Shown here: positions 9,536-18,311 of the stretch, one piece after another | Position numbering within the stretch: position 1 is the stretch's first letter | Layout of the letters: every line of letters starts with the position of its first letter | The notes under the pieces: model-generated | The model's input: only the letters and a program-made list of their open reading frames with translations | The model's database searches: none | Told to the model about the DNA's origin: nothing | Assembly: GCA_963825175.1 (NCBI GenBank) | Contig: CAWGSA010000003.1 | Location: forward strand, 248,001-312,000 | Length of the DNA stretch: 64,000 nt | Direction: 5' to 3' | DNA from: DATFTF01 sp963825175 | GTDB lineage: Bacteria > Acidobacteriota > Thermoanaerobaculia > UBA5066 > Gp7-AA6 | Translations under genes and position numbers: made by a program

Positions 9536-12500
9536 ATGAGTCGTCTCTGTCTTTTTTCCTCGATCGCCCTTTCGCTTTTTCCACCGTCTCCCGTCGGCCT
9601 TCCTCCGGCGGCAGAGATCCCACGGCTCGAGTCGGAGAAGAACGTGGGGCTCGCCGCGCTGGAGGAAGGAAACCTGCCGGAAGCGGCCCGGTGCTTCGAG
9701 ACCGTCCGGCGGCTGGCTCCGCAGGAGGCGCTGGGCTGGGCCGACGGAGCCGTCGCTGCGATGCGGGCCAAGGATCTGCGGGAGGCGCGTCGGCTCCTCG
9801 ATGGCGCGGCAAAGCTGGCCGCCGCCGACGCCCGGATTCTGGCGCTTCAAGGGACACTCTTCGAGCTCGAGGGGCAGGAGACCGCCGCGGTCGCGGCGTT
9901 TGAGAAAGCCTGCGCCGCCAATCCCAGGGATCTCGTCTCGAGATGGAGCCAGGCGCGGCTGCTCGCGGACAGGGTCCCCGGCGGACGTCCCCGGGCGGTG
10001 GCCGTGCTGCGTGGCGCCCTGGAGCAGGCTCCCGGGAACGCCCTTCTCCTGGCGCGCCTCTTCGAAGTCGAGCTGGACGCGGGCGATCGAGGCGCTGCCG
10101 GCTCGACGCTGTCGAAGCTGGCCGCCTCGCTGGAGGCCGAGGCGATCCGCGACCCGAAGCTCGAGAGGTATATCGAGGAGACGCGGTCCGCGCTCGTTTC
10201 CGGCGACGCCCACGCCGCGTCGCTGAAGTTCCGGATCGTGGAGAACCTCCTTCGGGCGACGCCCCGCTTCCAGCAGGCGCGCCACGACGTCGATCCGGGC
10301 GTGGTCGGTCTGCCGATCGAGGACTGGTCGGCCTCGCTGACGGCCGCGGCCCGATCCCTCCCGCGGGCGGTGCGGGTCCGGTTCGCGGCGATGGCGATGC
10401 CGGGACTCTCCGGCCTGCGCGGTCTGGCCGCGGTCCGCGCCGGCGGGCGCGAGGGGAGGGACCTCTTCTTCGCGGGAGAGTCCGGCGTTTTGGTCGCGGC
10501 AGCCCGGGAGGGGTACCGCTCCGGTCCTCCCCTTGGCGGAGCCGGCTCCGCGGCGACCGACCTGGTGGTGGCGGACGTGGCCAACTCCGCAGCGCTCGAT
10601 GTCGCGACGCCGGGAACGCTCTTTCTTGCCGGACCGGCGGGCTGGCGCAAGACGCCCATCGCGGCGGGGGAGCGCGTGCTGCCGATCGATTTCGACAGCG
10701 ACGGCGATCTCGACCTGTACGTGTCCGCGCGCTCCGGCGACCATCTTCTTCGCAACAACCTCGACGGGACGTGGAGCGACGTGACCGCGACGGCGTTGCC
10801 CGCGGGGACCGCTTCGCGGGATGCCGCCGCGGCGGACTTCGACAGGGACGGCGACATGGACCTGGTCCTGGTCCGCGCCGCCGGCGGTCTCACCCTTCTC
10901 GACAATCTGCGGGGTGGCCGTTTGCGCGAGCGCGAGGCCGGGCTGCCCGCTTCCGGAGAGATCCTCGCGGTGGCGGCCGGAGACTTCAACAGCGACGGAC
11001 GCCCCGACCTGGTCTGGACGACCTCGACCGGGGCGTTCGTGGCCTTGAACCGCGGCGACGGGACCTTCCTTCCTCCCCGGGAGGTGCCGGCGGGAGGCGA
11101 GCCTCTCCTCTTCGACTTCGACAACGACGGCGCGCTCGACCTCCTTCTGTCCGACCCGAAAGCCTCCTCCCTGTGGCGCAACGACGGCTCGGGCGCGTTC
11201 ACGCGCGTGGAGGGCGCGTTTCCGGCGGCGCGTCGCGCGGAAGCGGTCGACCTCGACGGCGATGGGGACCTCGATCTGGTCCTGGTGACTGCGGACGGCC
11301 GCGCCATGGCCATGGAGAATCAGGGAGGCAACGCCAACGGCTGGATCGACGTGGCGCTGGAGGGCTTGCCCACCGGTTCCGCCAAGGTCAACCGCTTCGG
11401 GTACGGCTCGGAGATCGAGATCAAGGCCGGACGGCTCTACGCTCTCCGGACGGCGTGGAGCCCGGTGACGCACGTGGGCGTCGGCCCGGCGCGCAAGGCC
11501 GACGTGCTGCGCGTGATCTGGACCAACGGCGTCCCGCAGAACACGCTGGCGCCGCCGGTCAAGACGTTGGTCAGGGAGGCGCAGCAGTTGAAAGGCTCCT
11601 GCCCCTTCCTCTACGCGTACGACGGCCGGCGATGGAATTTCGTGACCGACGTCCTGGGGCGCGCGCCGGCCGGACTTCTGTACGACGGCGTGCACCAGGC
11701 GGCGGCCGACGCCACGGAATGGCTGGTCGTGCCCGGACAGGCGCTGGCCGCGACGTCCGACGGGAAGCTCCTTCTCGATTTCACCGAGGAGCTCTGGGAG
11801 ACGGCGTACTTCGATCGGGCCGAGCTCTCCGCGGTGGATCACCCCGCCGGCGTCCAGATCGTTTCCAACGAGAAGATGGTGCCTCCGCCCTTTCCGGAGA
11901 AGGCGCTGTTCACCGTTTCGCGCCCGTTCGTTCCCACGGCCGCGGACGAGCGGGGACGCGACCGGACCGCGGAAATCGCACGGGAGGACGGCCGCTATCT
12001 GGCCGGCTTTCGACCCACCCGCTATCAGGGGATCGTCGAGCCCCACGATCTGGTGCTCGCTCTGCCGGAGGCGCCCCGCGGCGGGCGGGTGATGCTGTAC
12101 CTGACGGGCTGGATCTTCTACTCCGACACCTCCGTGAACGTCTCGCTGTCGCAGGGCGGCGGCCTGCGGCCGCAGGCTCCGGTCCTGGAGGTGCCCGATG
12201 GCCGCGGCGGCTGGAGGGTGGCCATGGCTGCGATGGGATACCCGGCCGGAAAGACCAAGACCGTGCCCGTGGATCTGACCGGCCTTCTCGATCTCCGCGA
12301 TCCGCGGGTGCGTATCCGCACCAACCTGGCGATCTTCTGGGATCGGATCTTCTATACCGTCGGGGAGGAGCCGGCGCCGCTCGTGCGCACGCGGGCGGCC
12401 TTGACCGGGGCCCGGCTCTTCGACCGCGGGTTCTCGCAGATGACGCGGGAGTCTCCCGATGGGCCCCAGGTGTTCGTCCACGACGACGTGGATCGGACGC

Positions 12501-12910
12501 CGCGCTGGGCGGACATGGCCGGCTCCTACACGCGCTACGGCGATGTCCGCGACCTGCTGACGGCGCCCGACGACCGCTACGTCGTGATGAAAGGAGGCGA
12601 TGCGGTGCGGCTGGAGTTCGACGCCTCGAAGCTGCCGCCCGTGCCGCCCGGCTGGACCCGCGACTGGCTCCTGGTCCTGGAGGGCTGGGACAAGGATGCC
12701 GACAAGAACACCGTCGCCGGCCAGACCGTCGAGCCGCTCCCGTTCCACGGCATGGACGACTCCCGGTATGGCGACGGATCGCAGCGCTATCCCGACGACG
12801 AGGAGCACCGGAGGTTTCGGGAGGAATACCTGACGCGCAGGGGGGGGCCGGAGGACTTCGTGGACGCCATCCGACTGGAAGGCCGGGAGGCGGAAGGCGG
12901 TAGGCGGTAG
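9536..12910 (+). CDS. large exported TPR / FG-GAP (VCBS) / ASPIC protein
   Basis: 1124 residues with a signal peptide (LFSSIALSLFPPSP). Residues about 30-180 form TPR-like helices (AALEEGNLPEAARCFETVRR). Residues about 385-600 hold five Ca2+-loop FG-GAP/VCBS repeats (DFDSDGDLDLY, DFDRDGDMDLV, DFNSDGRPDLV, DFDNDGALDLL, DLDGDGDLDLV). An ASPIC/UnbV-like segment with GYGSEIEIKAGRLY follows. The C-terminal 440 residues (from SCPFLYAYDGRRWNFVTDVLG) form a separate domain whose family I do not recognise. It is probably surface or periplasmic and Ca2+-binding. The end of the gene, including the TAG stop, is inside a GGTAGGC heptamer repeat, which explains the tail EGREAEGGRR. It is 15 bp upstream of another FG-GAP gene. 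Confidence 0.82.
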   Translation: MSRLCLFSSIALSLFPPSPVGLPPAAEIPRLESEKNVGLAALEEGNLPEAARCFETVRRLAPQEALGWADGAVAAMRAKDLREARRLLDGAAKLAAADARILALQGTLFELEGQETAAVAAFEKACAANPRDLVSRWSQARLLADRVPGGRPRAVAVLRGALEQAPGNALLLARLFEVELDAGDRGAAGSTLSKLAASLEAEAIRDPKLERYIEETRSALVSGDAHAASLKFRIVENLLRATPRFQQARHDVDPGVVGLPIEDWSASLTAAARSLPRAVRVRFAAMAMPGLSGLRGLAAVRAGGREGRDLFFAGESGVLVAAAREGYRSGPPLGGAGSAATDLVVADVANSAALDVATPGTLFLAGPAGWRKTPIAAGERVLPIDFDSDGDLDLYVSARSGDHLLRNNLDGTWSDVTATALPAGTASRDAAAADFDRDGDMDLVLVRAAGGLTLLDNLRGGRLREREAGLPASGEILAVAAGDFNSDGRPDLVWTTSTGAFVALNRGDGTFLPPREVPAGGEPLLFDFDNDGALDLLLSDPKASSLWRNDGSGAFTRVEGAFPAARRAEAVDLDGDGDLDLVLVTADGRAMAMENQGGNANGWIDVALEGLPTGSAKVNRFGYGSEIEIKAGRLYALRTAWSPVTHVGVGPARKADVLRVIWTNGVPQNTLAPPVKTLVREAQQLKGSCPFLYAYDGRRWNFVTDVLGRAPAGLLYDGVHQAAADATEWLVVPGQALAATSDGKLLLDFTEELWETAYFDRAELSAVDHPAGVQIVSNEKMVPPPFPEKALFTVSRPFVPTAADERGRDRTAEIAREDGRYLAGFRPTRYQGIVEPHDLVLALPEAPRGGRVMLYLTGWIFYSDTSVNVSLSQGGGLRPQAPVLEVPDGRGGWRVAMAAMGYPAGKTKTVPVDLTGLLDLRDPRVRIRTNLAIFWDRIFYTVGEEPAPLVRTRAALTGARLFDRGFSQMTRESPDGPQVFVHDDVDRTPRWADMAGSYTRYGDVRDLLTAPDDRYVVMKGGDAVRLEFDASKLPPVPPGWTRDWLLVLEGWDKDADKNTVAGQTVEPLPFHGMDDSRYGDGSQRYPDDEEHRRFREEYLTRRGGPEDFVDAIRLEGREAEGGRR

Positions 12911-12912
12911 GC
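12877..12912. repeat. heptamer repeat inside the 3' end of the FG-GAP gene
   Basis: Units GGAAGGC, an 8-bp CGGGAGGC, GGAAGGC, GGTAGGC, GGTAGGC. The TAG stop at 12908-12910 is part of the last unit. The repeat therefore encodes the final ten or so residues of the upstream protein and runs up to the next gene. Confidence 0.75.
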
Positions 12913-12925
12913 GTTGCGATCTACA

Positions 12926-14596
12926 ATGTATATATTGTTGGGCGCGCTCGCTGCCATCGCAACGATCGCTCTCGATTCGCCCAGCCCACCCGGCGTCTTC
13001 CGCGACATCACCCGCTCCTCCGGCATCGACTTCCGTTTGAAGAGCGACCTGATGCGCATGAAGCTCATTCCGACGATGAACGGCGGCTGCGCGTTCGGGG
13101 ACTACGACGGCGATGGGCTCCCGGACCTCTACGTGGTCAACTCGGTTCCGCGCTGGGGGAAGAAGAACACGAAGAACTGCGGCCGGCTGTACCGCAACTT
13201 AGGCGGCGGGCGGTTCGAGGACGTGACGGGGCGCGCCGGGCTGCACGCCTGCGGCGTCGGCATGGGCGCGTTCTGGGTCGATCTGGACGGCGACGGCCGT
13301 CTGGACCTTTACTTGACCAACGTGGGCGGGAACGCCGTCTACTGGAACCGCGGCGACGGGACGTTCGCGGAGGGAAGAAACACGGGCCTGGAGGATCCCC
13401 TCTTCTCCGTCGGTGCGGGGTTCCTCGACTACGACGGGGACGGCCAGGTCGACGTCGTGGTGGCCAACTACCTGGACTCGACGCCGGAATGGGAATCGAA
13501 ACAGCCTCTCTTTCAACTGCGCGTGCCCGAGGATTACGTTGGGCAACCGTCGCACCTCTTTCGCAACGACGGGCACCGTCATTTCACCGACGTGACGAAG
13601 CAGGCTGGCCTGGCCATGGATCCGCGGGAAACCAAGACGCTGTCCGTCGCCGTGCTCGACTACGATGGCGACGGGCGTCCGGACCTCTACTTCGTCAATG
13701 ACAGAGTCTCCAACCGGCTGTTCCACAACCGCGGCAACGGAACGTTCGAGGAGACCACCGCGGAGACCGGCGCGGGGGTCCTGGGAGACCACGCGCGCGC
13801 GGGCATGGGCGTTGCCATCGGCGACCCCTTCGGCGACGGGAGACCATCGCTCTTCGTCACGAATTTCGGCGCGGAGCCCTCCAGCTTCTACCGCAACGTC
13901 GAGGGGGCCCTGTTCGAAGACGCCGGAAAGGCCTCCGGCGTTTCCGACGCCGGCTTACCGTTCGTTCGCTGGGGAACCCACTTCGCCGATTTCGACAACG
14001 ACGGATGGCCCGATCTCTATGCCGTCGCCGGGCACCTGGCTCCGCGGCTGGTCCGAACGATCGGCCACTACAAATCGAGCGGCGCCCGGTACGTCGAGGC
14101 GGGAGACCCTGCCTTTCGCCAGCGCACGGTTCTCCTCCACAACAGGGCCGGCCGCTTCGAGGAGTGGCCCGACGCGGGCGATCTGGCCGATGCGCGGATG
14201 TCGGGGCGGGGGAGCGCGATCGCCGACATCGACAACGACGGGGATCTCGACCTGTTCATCATGAACCTGGCCGGACCGGCGCGGCTCTTCGAGAACGAGA
14301 TCGGGAGCCGCAACGGATGGATCCGCATCCAACCCCTGGTCGGGCCGGATCGGCGAACCGTTCTCGGCACCCGGGTCAGGGTGACCTCCGCTGGACATAG
14401 CGTGACCCAGGAGTTCGGCGTTTCGTCGTCGTACGCTTCGGGCTCGCTGACCGATCTCCATTTCGGCCTGGGCTCCGCGTCGAAGGCCGATCGCGTCGAC
14501 GTCACGTGGCCCGGCGGACAGACCCAGACCTTCCTGGATGTTCCGGGGCGCCGGGTCTACACGATCCGGAAGGGGGAGTCTCCGGTGGCCCGGTAA
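12926..14596 (+). CDS. CRTAC1-type FG-GAP / ASPIC (UnbV) exported protein
   Basis: 556 residues from the ATG at 12926; an in-frame TTG at 12914 is an alternative. A short hydrophobic N-terminus (MYILLGALAAIATIAL) serves as signal or anchor. GGCAFGDYDGDGLPDLYVVN opens a series of FG-GAP/VCBS Ca2+ loops (DLDGDGRLDLY, DYDGDGQVDVV, DYDGDGRPDLY, DFDNDGWPDLY, DIDNDGDLDLF). The C-terminal ASPIC/UnbV domain has VTQEFGVSSSYASGS and DVTWPGGQTQTF. The family is common in Acidobacteriota and Planctomycetota and has no established biochemical function. It probably forms an operon with the preceding TPR/FG-GAP gene. Confidence 0.85.
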   Translation: MYILLGALAAIATIALDSPSPPGVFRDITRSSGIDFRLKSDLMRMKLIPTMNGGCAFGDYDGDGLPDLYVVNSVPRWGKKNTKNCGRLYRNLGGGRFEDVTGRAGLHACGVGMGAFWVDLDGDGRLDLYLTNVGGNAVYWNRGDGTFAEGRNTGLEDPLFSVGAGFLDYDGDGQVDVVVANYLDSTPEWESKQPLFQLRVPEDYVGQPSHLFRNDGHRHFTDVTKQAGLAMDPRETKTLSVAVLDYDGDGRPDLYFVNDRVSNRLFHNRGNGTFEETTAETGAGVLGDHARAGMGVAIGDPFGDGRPSLFVTNFGAEPSSFYRNVEGALFEDAGKASGVSDAGLPFVRWGTHFADFDNDGWPDLYAVAGHLAPRLVRTIGHYKSSGARYVEAGDPAFRQRTVLLHNRAGRFEEWPDAGDLADARMSGRGSAIADIDNDGDLDLFIMNLAGPARLFENEIGSRNGWIRIQPLVGPDRRTVLGTRVRVTSAGHSVTQEFGVSSSYASGSLTDLHFGLGSASKADRVDVTWPGGQTQTFLDVPGRRVYTIRKGESPVAR

Positions 14597-14655
14597 CCCG
14601 ACGCCCCGGACGAGGCTCGTTTTTTGCATTGTTCCCGATCACTATCGAACTGAAC

Positions 14656-15054
14656 ATGTCATCGAACGCCGAAGACACACTCCGGCCGGCCCGACGCGAT
14701 CGAAGCATTCTCGTGGTGGACGACGACTTCGCCCTGCGCGAGGCGTTGTGCGTCGCGCTGGAGGCGGAGGGCTTCCGGGTCGCCTCCGCCGGCAACGGCC
14801 GGGAAGCGCTGGACTATCTCCGGCGCGAAGATCCCCCCTGCGTGGTGCTGCTCGATCTGATGATGCCGGTCATGAACGGTTGGGAGTTCCGCGCGGAGCA
14901 GCGAATGGATCCGAAGCTGGCCAGGGTCCCGGTGGTGGTGCTCTCCGCGTTCTCGCGCGAGTCCGACGAGGAGCTGCGGGGTGTCGAGCTCTTTCTGCGC
15001 AAGCCCGTCAATCTCTCGACGTTGCTCGACGCGCTTCGCCCGTACTGTGATTGA
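14656..15054 (+). CDS. single-domain response regulator
   Basis: A 132-residue CheY-like receiver. Acidic pocket VVDDD near residues 19-23, phosphoacceptor D67 in VVLLDLMMPVMNG, the conserved Ser in VVVLSAFS, and Lys in FLRKPVN. There is no output domain, so it acts by protein contact. ATG at 14656 is chosen because it begins just before the receiver fold; upstream in-frame codons read back into the FG-GAP gene. Its stop overlaps the next reading frame (TTG at 15051). It is the first gene of a rightward signalling cluster. Confidence 0.87.
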   Translation: MSSNAEDTLRPARRDRSILVVDDDFALREALCVALEAEGFRVASAGNGREALDYLRREDPPCVVLLDLMMPVMNGWEFRAEQRMDPKLARVPVVVLSAFSRESDEELRGVELFLRKPVNLSTLLDALRPYCD

Positions 15055-15647
15055 AAGCGGAGGAGTGTTGGCGCATCCTCGTGGAGCATGCCCGTGACGC
15101 GATCTTCGTGGTGGCGCAGGACACCCGGATCCGCGACGCCAACCGCGCCGCGGAAGCATCGCACGGCCTCCCGCGCTCCCGGATCGTCGGCGCGAGCTTC
15201 CTCGACCTGATCGCGCCCAAGGGCCGGGAAGCCGTGGGTGGACGGTTTCTCGGGATGGCGGAGACCGGGGGCGCGACCGACCGCCCGGTGGTTCTGAGAC
15301 ACGGCGAAGAGCGCGTTTCGGTCGTCTTGAACGGCTATCGGCCGAGGGTCAAGGTTCTCTCCATGTCCGGCTACCCCCACGACGCCATCGTGCGACAGGG
15401 TCTCGTCGCGGAGGGCGCGCATTTCCTGCAGAGACCGTTCACGCCCGATGCGCTCGCACCCGAGGTCCGCGAGAGCCTGGACGCCGGAGAATCGCGGTCG
15501 CGCTCTCTTGGGCAGATCTCCCTTCGCCGAAGGAGAAGACTCGCCGGATCCAGGCCGAGGATTCCGTCCCTTCGAGCGGACAGCCTGAATTGGGGCTCCG
15601 AACGGGCCTGTGTCCCCCAAGGCGTCAGGAAATTCTCTCAAAATTGA
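15051..15647 (+). pseudogene. collapsed PAS...receiver remnant of a hybrid kinase
   Basis: An open frame of 198 codons starting at TTG. Residues about 1-95 are a PAS domain (LVEHARDAIFVVAQDT, ANRAAEASHGLPRSRI). They join directly to the last third of a receiver domain (VKVLSMSGYPHDAIVRQGL, HFLQRPFTPDALAPEVRESL), which is nearly the same as the end of the hybrid kinase at 18311-20590. HisKA, HATPase and the first two thirds of the receiver, including the phosphoacceptor, are missing. Beyond about 15480 the stop of the paralogue is lost and the frame continues into basic, low-complexity text. This looks like an in-frame deletion of some 500 codons followed by decay. It may still be expressed as a PAS protein. 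Confidence 0.6.
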
Positions 15648-15809
15648 TGTGTGGATTTGACCCTGTGGACGCCACTATATGAGCGGGAAGACCTGTATCA
15701 AATGAAGCAGAAAAGGGCAGGCGACCGCAAGGCCGCGGCGGGCTCGGGGCATCGCCCCAACAGCCGGGCGCGTCGCCCACTCGGGACGAGAGCCGTCGTC
15801 GAGGTCTCC

Positions 15810-17855
15810 ATGACCAAGGCGACGAACGAAATGCCCGGCGCCGTGGGAAACCCCGATTTCCGAGCGCTCTTCGAGTCGGCGCCCGGACTGTACCTTGTGC
15901 TGACGCCCGATCTGACCATCGCTGCCGTGAGCGACGCCTACCTTTTCGCGACCATGACGAAACGGGAGGACATCCTCGGACGGGGACTCTTCGAGGTGTT
16001 CCCGGACAATCCGGCCGATCCTGCGGCCTCGGGCACCCGCAATCTGCGGGCCTCCCTGGATCGGGTCCGGCAGAACCGGGCCGCCGATGCGATGGCCGTG
16101 CAGAAGTACGACATTCGCCGGCCGGAGACGGAAGGGGGAGAGTTCGAGGAGAGGTACTGGAGTCCCGTCAACTACCCGGTGCTCGATTCCGCGGGAAGAC
16201 TCGTCTCCATCATTCACCGCGTCGAAGACGTCACCGAGTTCGTCCGGCTGAACCGACTCGGTAGCGAGCAGGCGAAGCTGACGACAGAGCTGCGGGTGCA
16301 CGCCGAAAAAATGGAAGCCGAGGTCTACCAGCGGGCCCGGGAGGTCGCCGAGGCCAACCGCCAGCTTCAGAGTGCCAACTCCGAGATGAGCCGGCTCTCC
16401 GAAGAGACGCGGCAGAGCGAAGAGCGCTCCCGCTTGATGGTCGAGAACGTCAAGGACTACGCCATTCTGATGCTCGATCCAGAGGGGCGCGTCGTGAGCT
16501 GGAACGACGGCGCCCGCCGGATCAAGGGGTATCGCGAGGAGGAGATCATTGGCCGCCATTTCTCCTGCTTCTACGGGCCCGACGACGCCGCCAGCGGAAA
16601 GCCCGGGGACGCGCTGCGCGCGGCGGTGTCCGCGGGAAGATACGAGGACGAGGGCTGGCGCGTTCGCAAGGATGGCTCGCGTTTTTGGGCCAGCGTCGTG
16701 ATCACGGCGTTGAACGATGAGACCGGCCAACTCCGAGGATTCGCGAAGATCACCCGCGACATCACCGAGCGCAAACGCGCGGAGGAACAGATCGGGCGGT
16801 TCTTCAGCGTTTCTCTCGATCTGCTCTGCATCGCCGACTTCGAAGGCTTTTTCCGGCGGCTCAACCCGGCCTGGGAGAAGACGCTGGGCTTCTCCGTCGC
16901 CGAGCTGGTCTCGAGGCCCTTCCTCGAGTTCGTGCACCCCGAGGACCGGGAGGCAACCCTGGCCGAAGCCGAGAAGCTCGCTCTCCAAGAGCACGATACC
17001 GTGGCGTTCACGAACCGGTACCTCTGTGCGGATGGCTCTTACAAGACGCTCGCCTGGAATTCGCGGTCGGACCACCGTTATCGCCTCATCTACTGTGCGG
17101 CAAGGGATGTGACCGAGGAGCGCCGGACGCAGGAGCAGATCCGCCGGCTCAACGAAGAACTGCAGCTGCGCCTCGAGGAGCTCGACCTCCTCAACCGGGA
17201 GCTGGAAGCGTTCAGCTACTCTGTCTCTCACGATCTACGAGCGCCTCTGCGCTCGATCGACGGGTTCAGTCAGGTCCTGGTCGAAGATTTCGGGGAAAAG
17301 CTCGGGACGGACGGCCGTGGCACCATCCTTCGAATTCGCTCCGCAACGAAGCGAATGGCGCATCTCATCGACGACCTTCTGAAGCTGGCGAAGGTCACGC
17401 GGGCCGAGGTTCGGAGGGAGAGCGTGGATTTGAGCGCGCTGGCCCGCCAGGCGGCGGCGGAGGCGCTCGCACGAGAACCGGAACGGCGGGTCGTCGTGAC
17501 GGTCGCCGACGGAGCGGTCGTGGAAGGAGATACACGGCTCCTCGGCGTGGTTTTGGAAAATCTCATCGGCAACGCTTTCAAGTTCACGGCGAAGGTGCCG
17601 GAGGCGCGGATCGAATTCGGGATCGGCCAGAGCGACGGCCATCCCATGTACTTCGTGCGCGACAATGGAGCCGGGTTCGACATGGCTTACGCCGGAAAAC
17701 TCTTCGGCGCCTTTCAGCGCCTGCATGGCGCTGCCGAGTTTGCGGGGACCGGCATCGGGCTGGCTACGGTGCAACGCATCATTCGCCGGCACGGAGGACG
17801 CGTCTGGGCCGAAGGGATGGTCGACCACGGCGCCACGTTCTCATTCACGTTGTAA
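15810..17855 (+). CDS. PAS-domain sensor histidine kinase
   Basis: About 681 residues from an ATG at 15810, chosen because it precedes the first PAS domain. In-frame starts at 15651 (GTG) and 15702 (ATG) would add a basic, non-conserved leader. Three PAS domains follow (first FESAPGLYLVLTPDL, second VKDYAILMLDPEGRVVSWN, third LLCIADFEGFFRRLNPAWE), with a coiled coil between the first and second. HisKA has its His in YSVSHDLRAPLRSIDGFSQ. HATPase has NLIGNAFKF, DNGAGFD and GTGIGLATV. No membrane helix is seen, so it is cytosolic. The HisKA type is that of phytochrome-like kinases. The Rcp1-like regulator gene follows after 9 bp and is its likely partner. Confidence 0.88.
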   Translation: MTKATNEMPGAVGNPDFRALFESAPGLYLVLTPDLTIAAVSDAYLFATMTKREDILGRGLFEVFPDNPADPAASGTRNLRASLDRVRQNRAADAMAVQKYDIRRPETEGGEFEERYWSPVNYPVLDSAGRLVSIIHRVEDVTEFVRLNRLGSEQAKLTTELRVHAEKMEAEVYQRAREVAEANRQLQSANSEMSRLSEETRQSEERSRLMVENVKDYAILMLDPEGRVVSWNDGARRIKGYREEEIIGRHFSCFYGPDDAASGKPGDALRAAVSAGRYEDEGWRVRKDGSRFWASVVITALNDETGQLRGFAKITRDITERKRAEEQIGRFFSVSLDLLCIADFEGFFRRLNPAWEKTLGFSVAELVSRPFLEFVHPEDREATLAEAEKLALQEHDTVAFTNRYLCADGSYKTLAWNSRSDHRYRLIYCAARDVTEERRTQEQIRRLNEELQLRLEELDLLNRELEAFSYSVSHDLRAPLRSIDGFSQVLVEDFGEKLGTDGRGTILRIRSATKRMAHLIDDLLKLAKVTRAEVRRESVDLSALARQAAAEALAREPERRVVVTVADGAVVEGDTRLLGVVLENLIGNAFKFTAKVPEARIEFGIGQSDGHPMYFVRDNGAGFDMAYAGKLFGAFQRLHGAAEFAGTGIGLATVQRIIRRHGGRVWAEGMVDHGATFSFTL

Positions 17856-17864
17856 GGAGGGGCT

Positions 17865-18311
17865 GTGACAATCCGAACGATTCTTCTCGTGGAGGACAAC
17901 CTGGACGACGTGGATCTGACCCTTCGCGCGTTCAAGAAGAACAACATCGCCAACCAGATCATCGTGGCGCGGGACGGCGTGGAGGCGCTCGACTACCTGT
18001 TCGCGCGTGGACCGCACGCGGACCGCGACCCTGGAGAGCTCTCGCTCGTGCTGCTGGATTTGAAGCTGCCGCGGGTGAACGGTCTGGAGGTCCTGGAGCA
18101 GTTACGCGCGGACGAGCGGACGAGACTGCTTCCCGTCGTCATTCTGACCTCCTCGAAGGAGGAGCAGGATCTGATCAAGGGATACGCTCTGGGGGCCAAT
18201 AGCTATATCCGCAAGCCGGTGGATTTTGGCCAGTTCATGGAGGCGGTCCGCCAACTCGGACTGTACTGGCTGGTACTCAACGAGGGGCCTCCGATGCAGC
18301 GGAGTCTCTGA
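17865..18311 (+). CDS. Rcp1-like single-domain response regulator
   Basis: A 148-residue receiver starting at a GTG that follows AAGGAGGGG at ideal spacing. It has LLVEDNLDDVDLTLRAF, phosphoacceptor D65 in LVLLDLKLPRVNGLEVL, ILTSSKEEQD, and SYIRKPVDF. The N-terminal NLDDVDLT and long alpha4-beta5 region are those of cyanobacterial phytochrome partners such as Rcp1. There is no DNA-binding domain. It lies between the PAS kinase and a hybrid kinase and overlaps the latter by TGATG, so the three are probably coupled. Confidence 0.9.
   Translation: MTIRTILLVEDNLDDVDLTLRAFKKNNIANQIIVARDGVEALDYLFARGPHADRDPGELSLVLLDLKLPRVNGLEVLEQLRADERTRLLPVVILTSSKEEQDLIKGYALGANSYIRKPVDFGQFMEAVRQLGLYWLVLNEGPPMQRSL

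Noticed and set aside
8957..12808. A very long open frame on the minus strand opposite the macrodomain and FG-GAP genes
   Set aside because: The plus strand encodes recognisable domains throughout. The minus frame has no known motif and is an effect of high-GC codon use.
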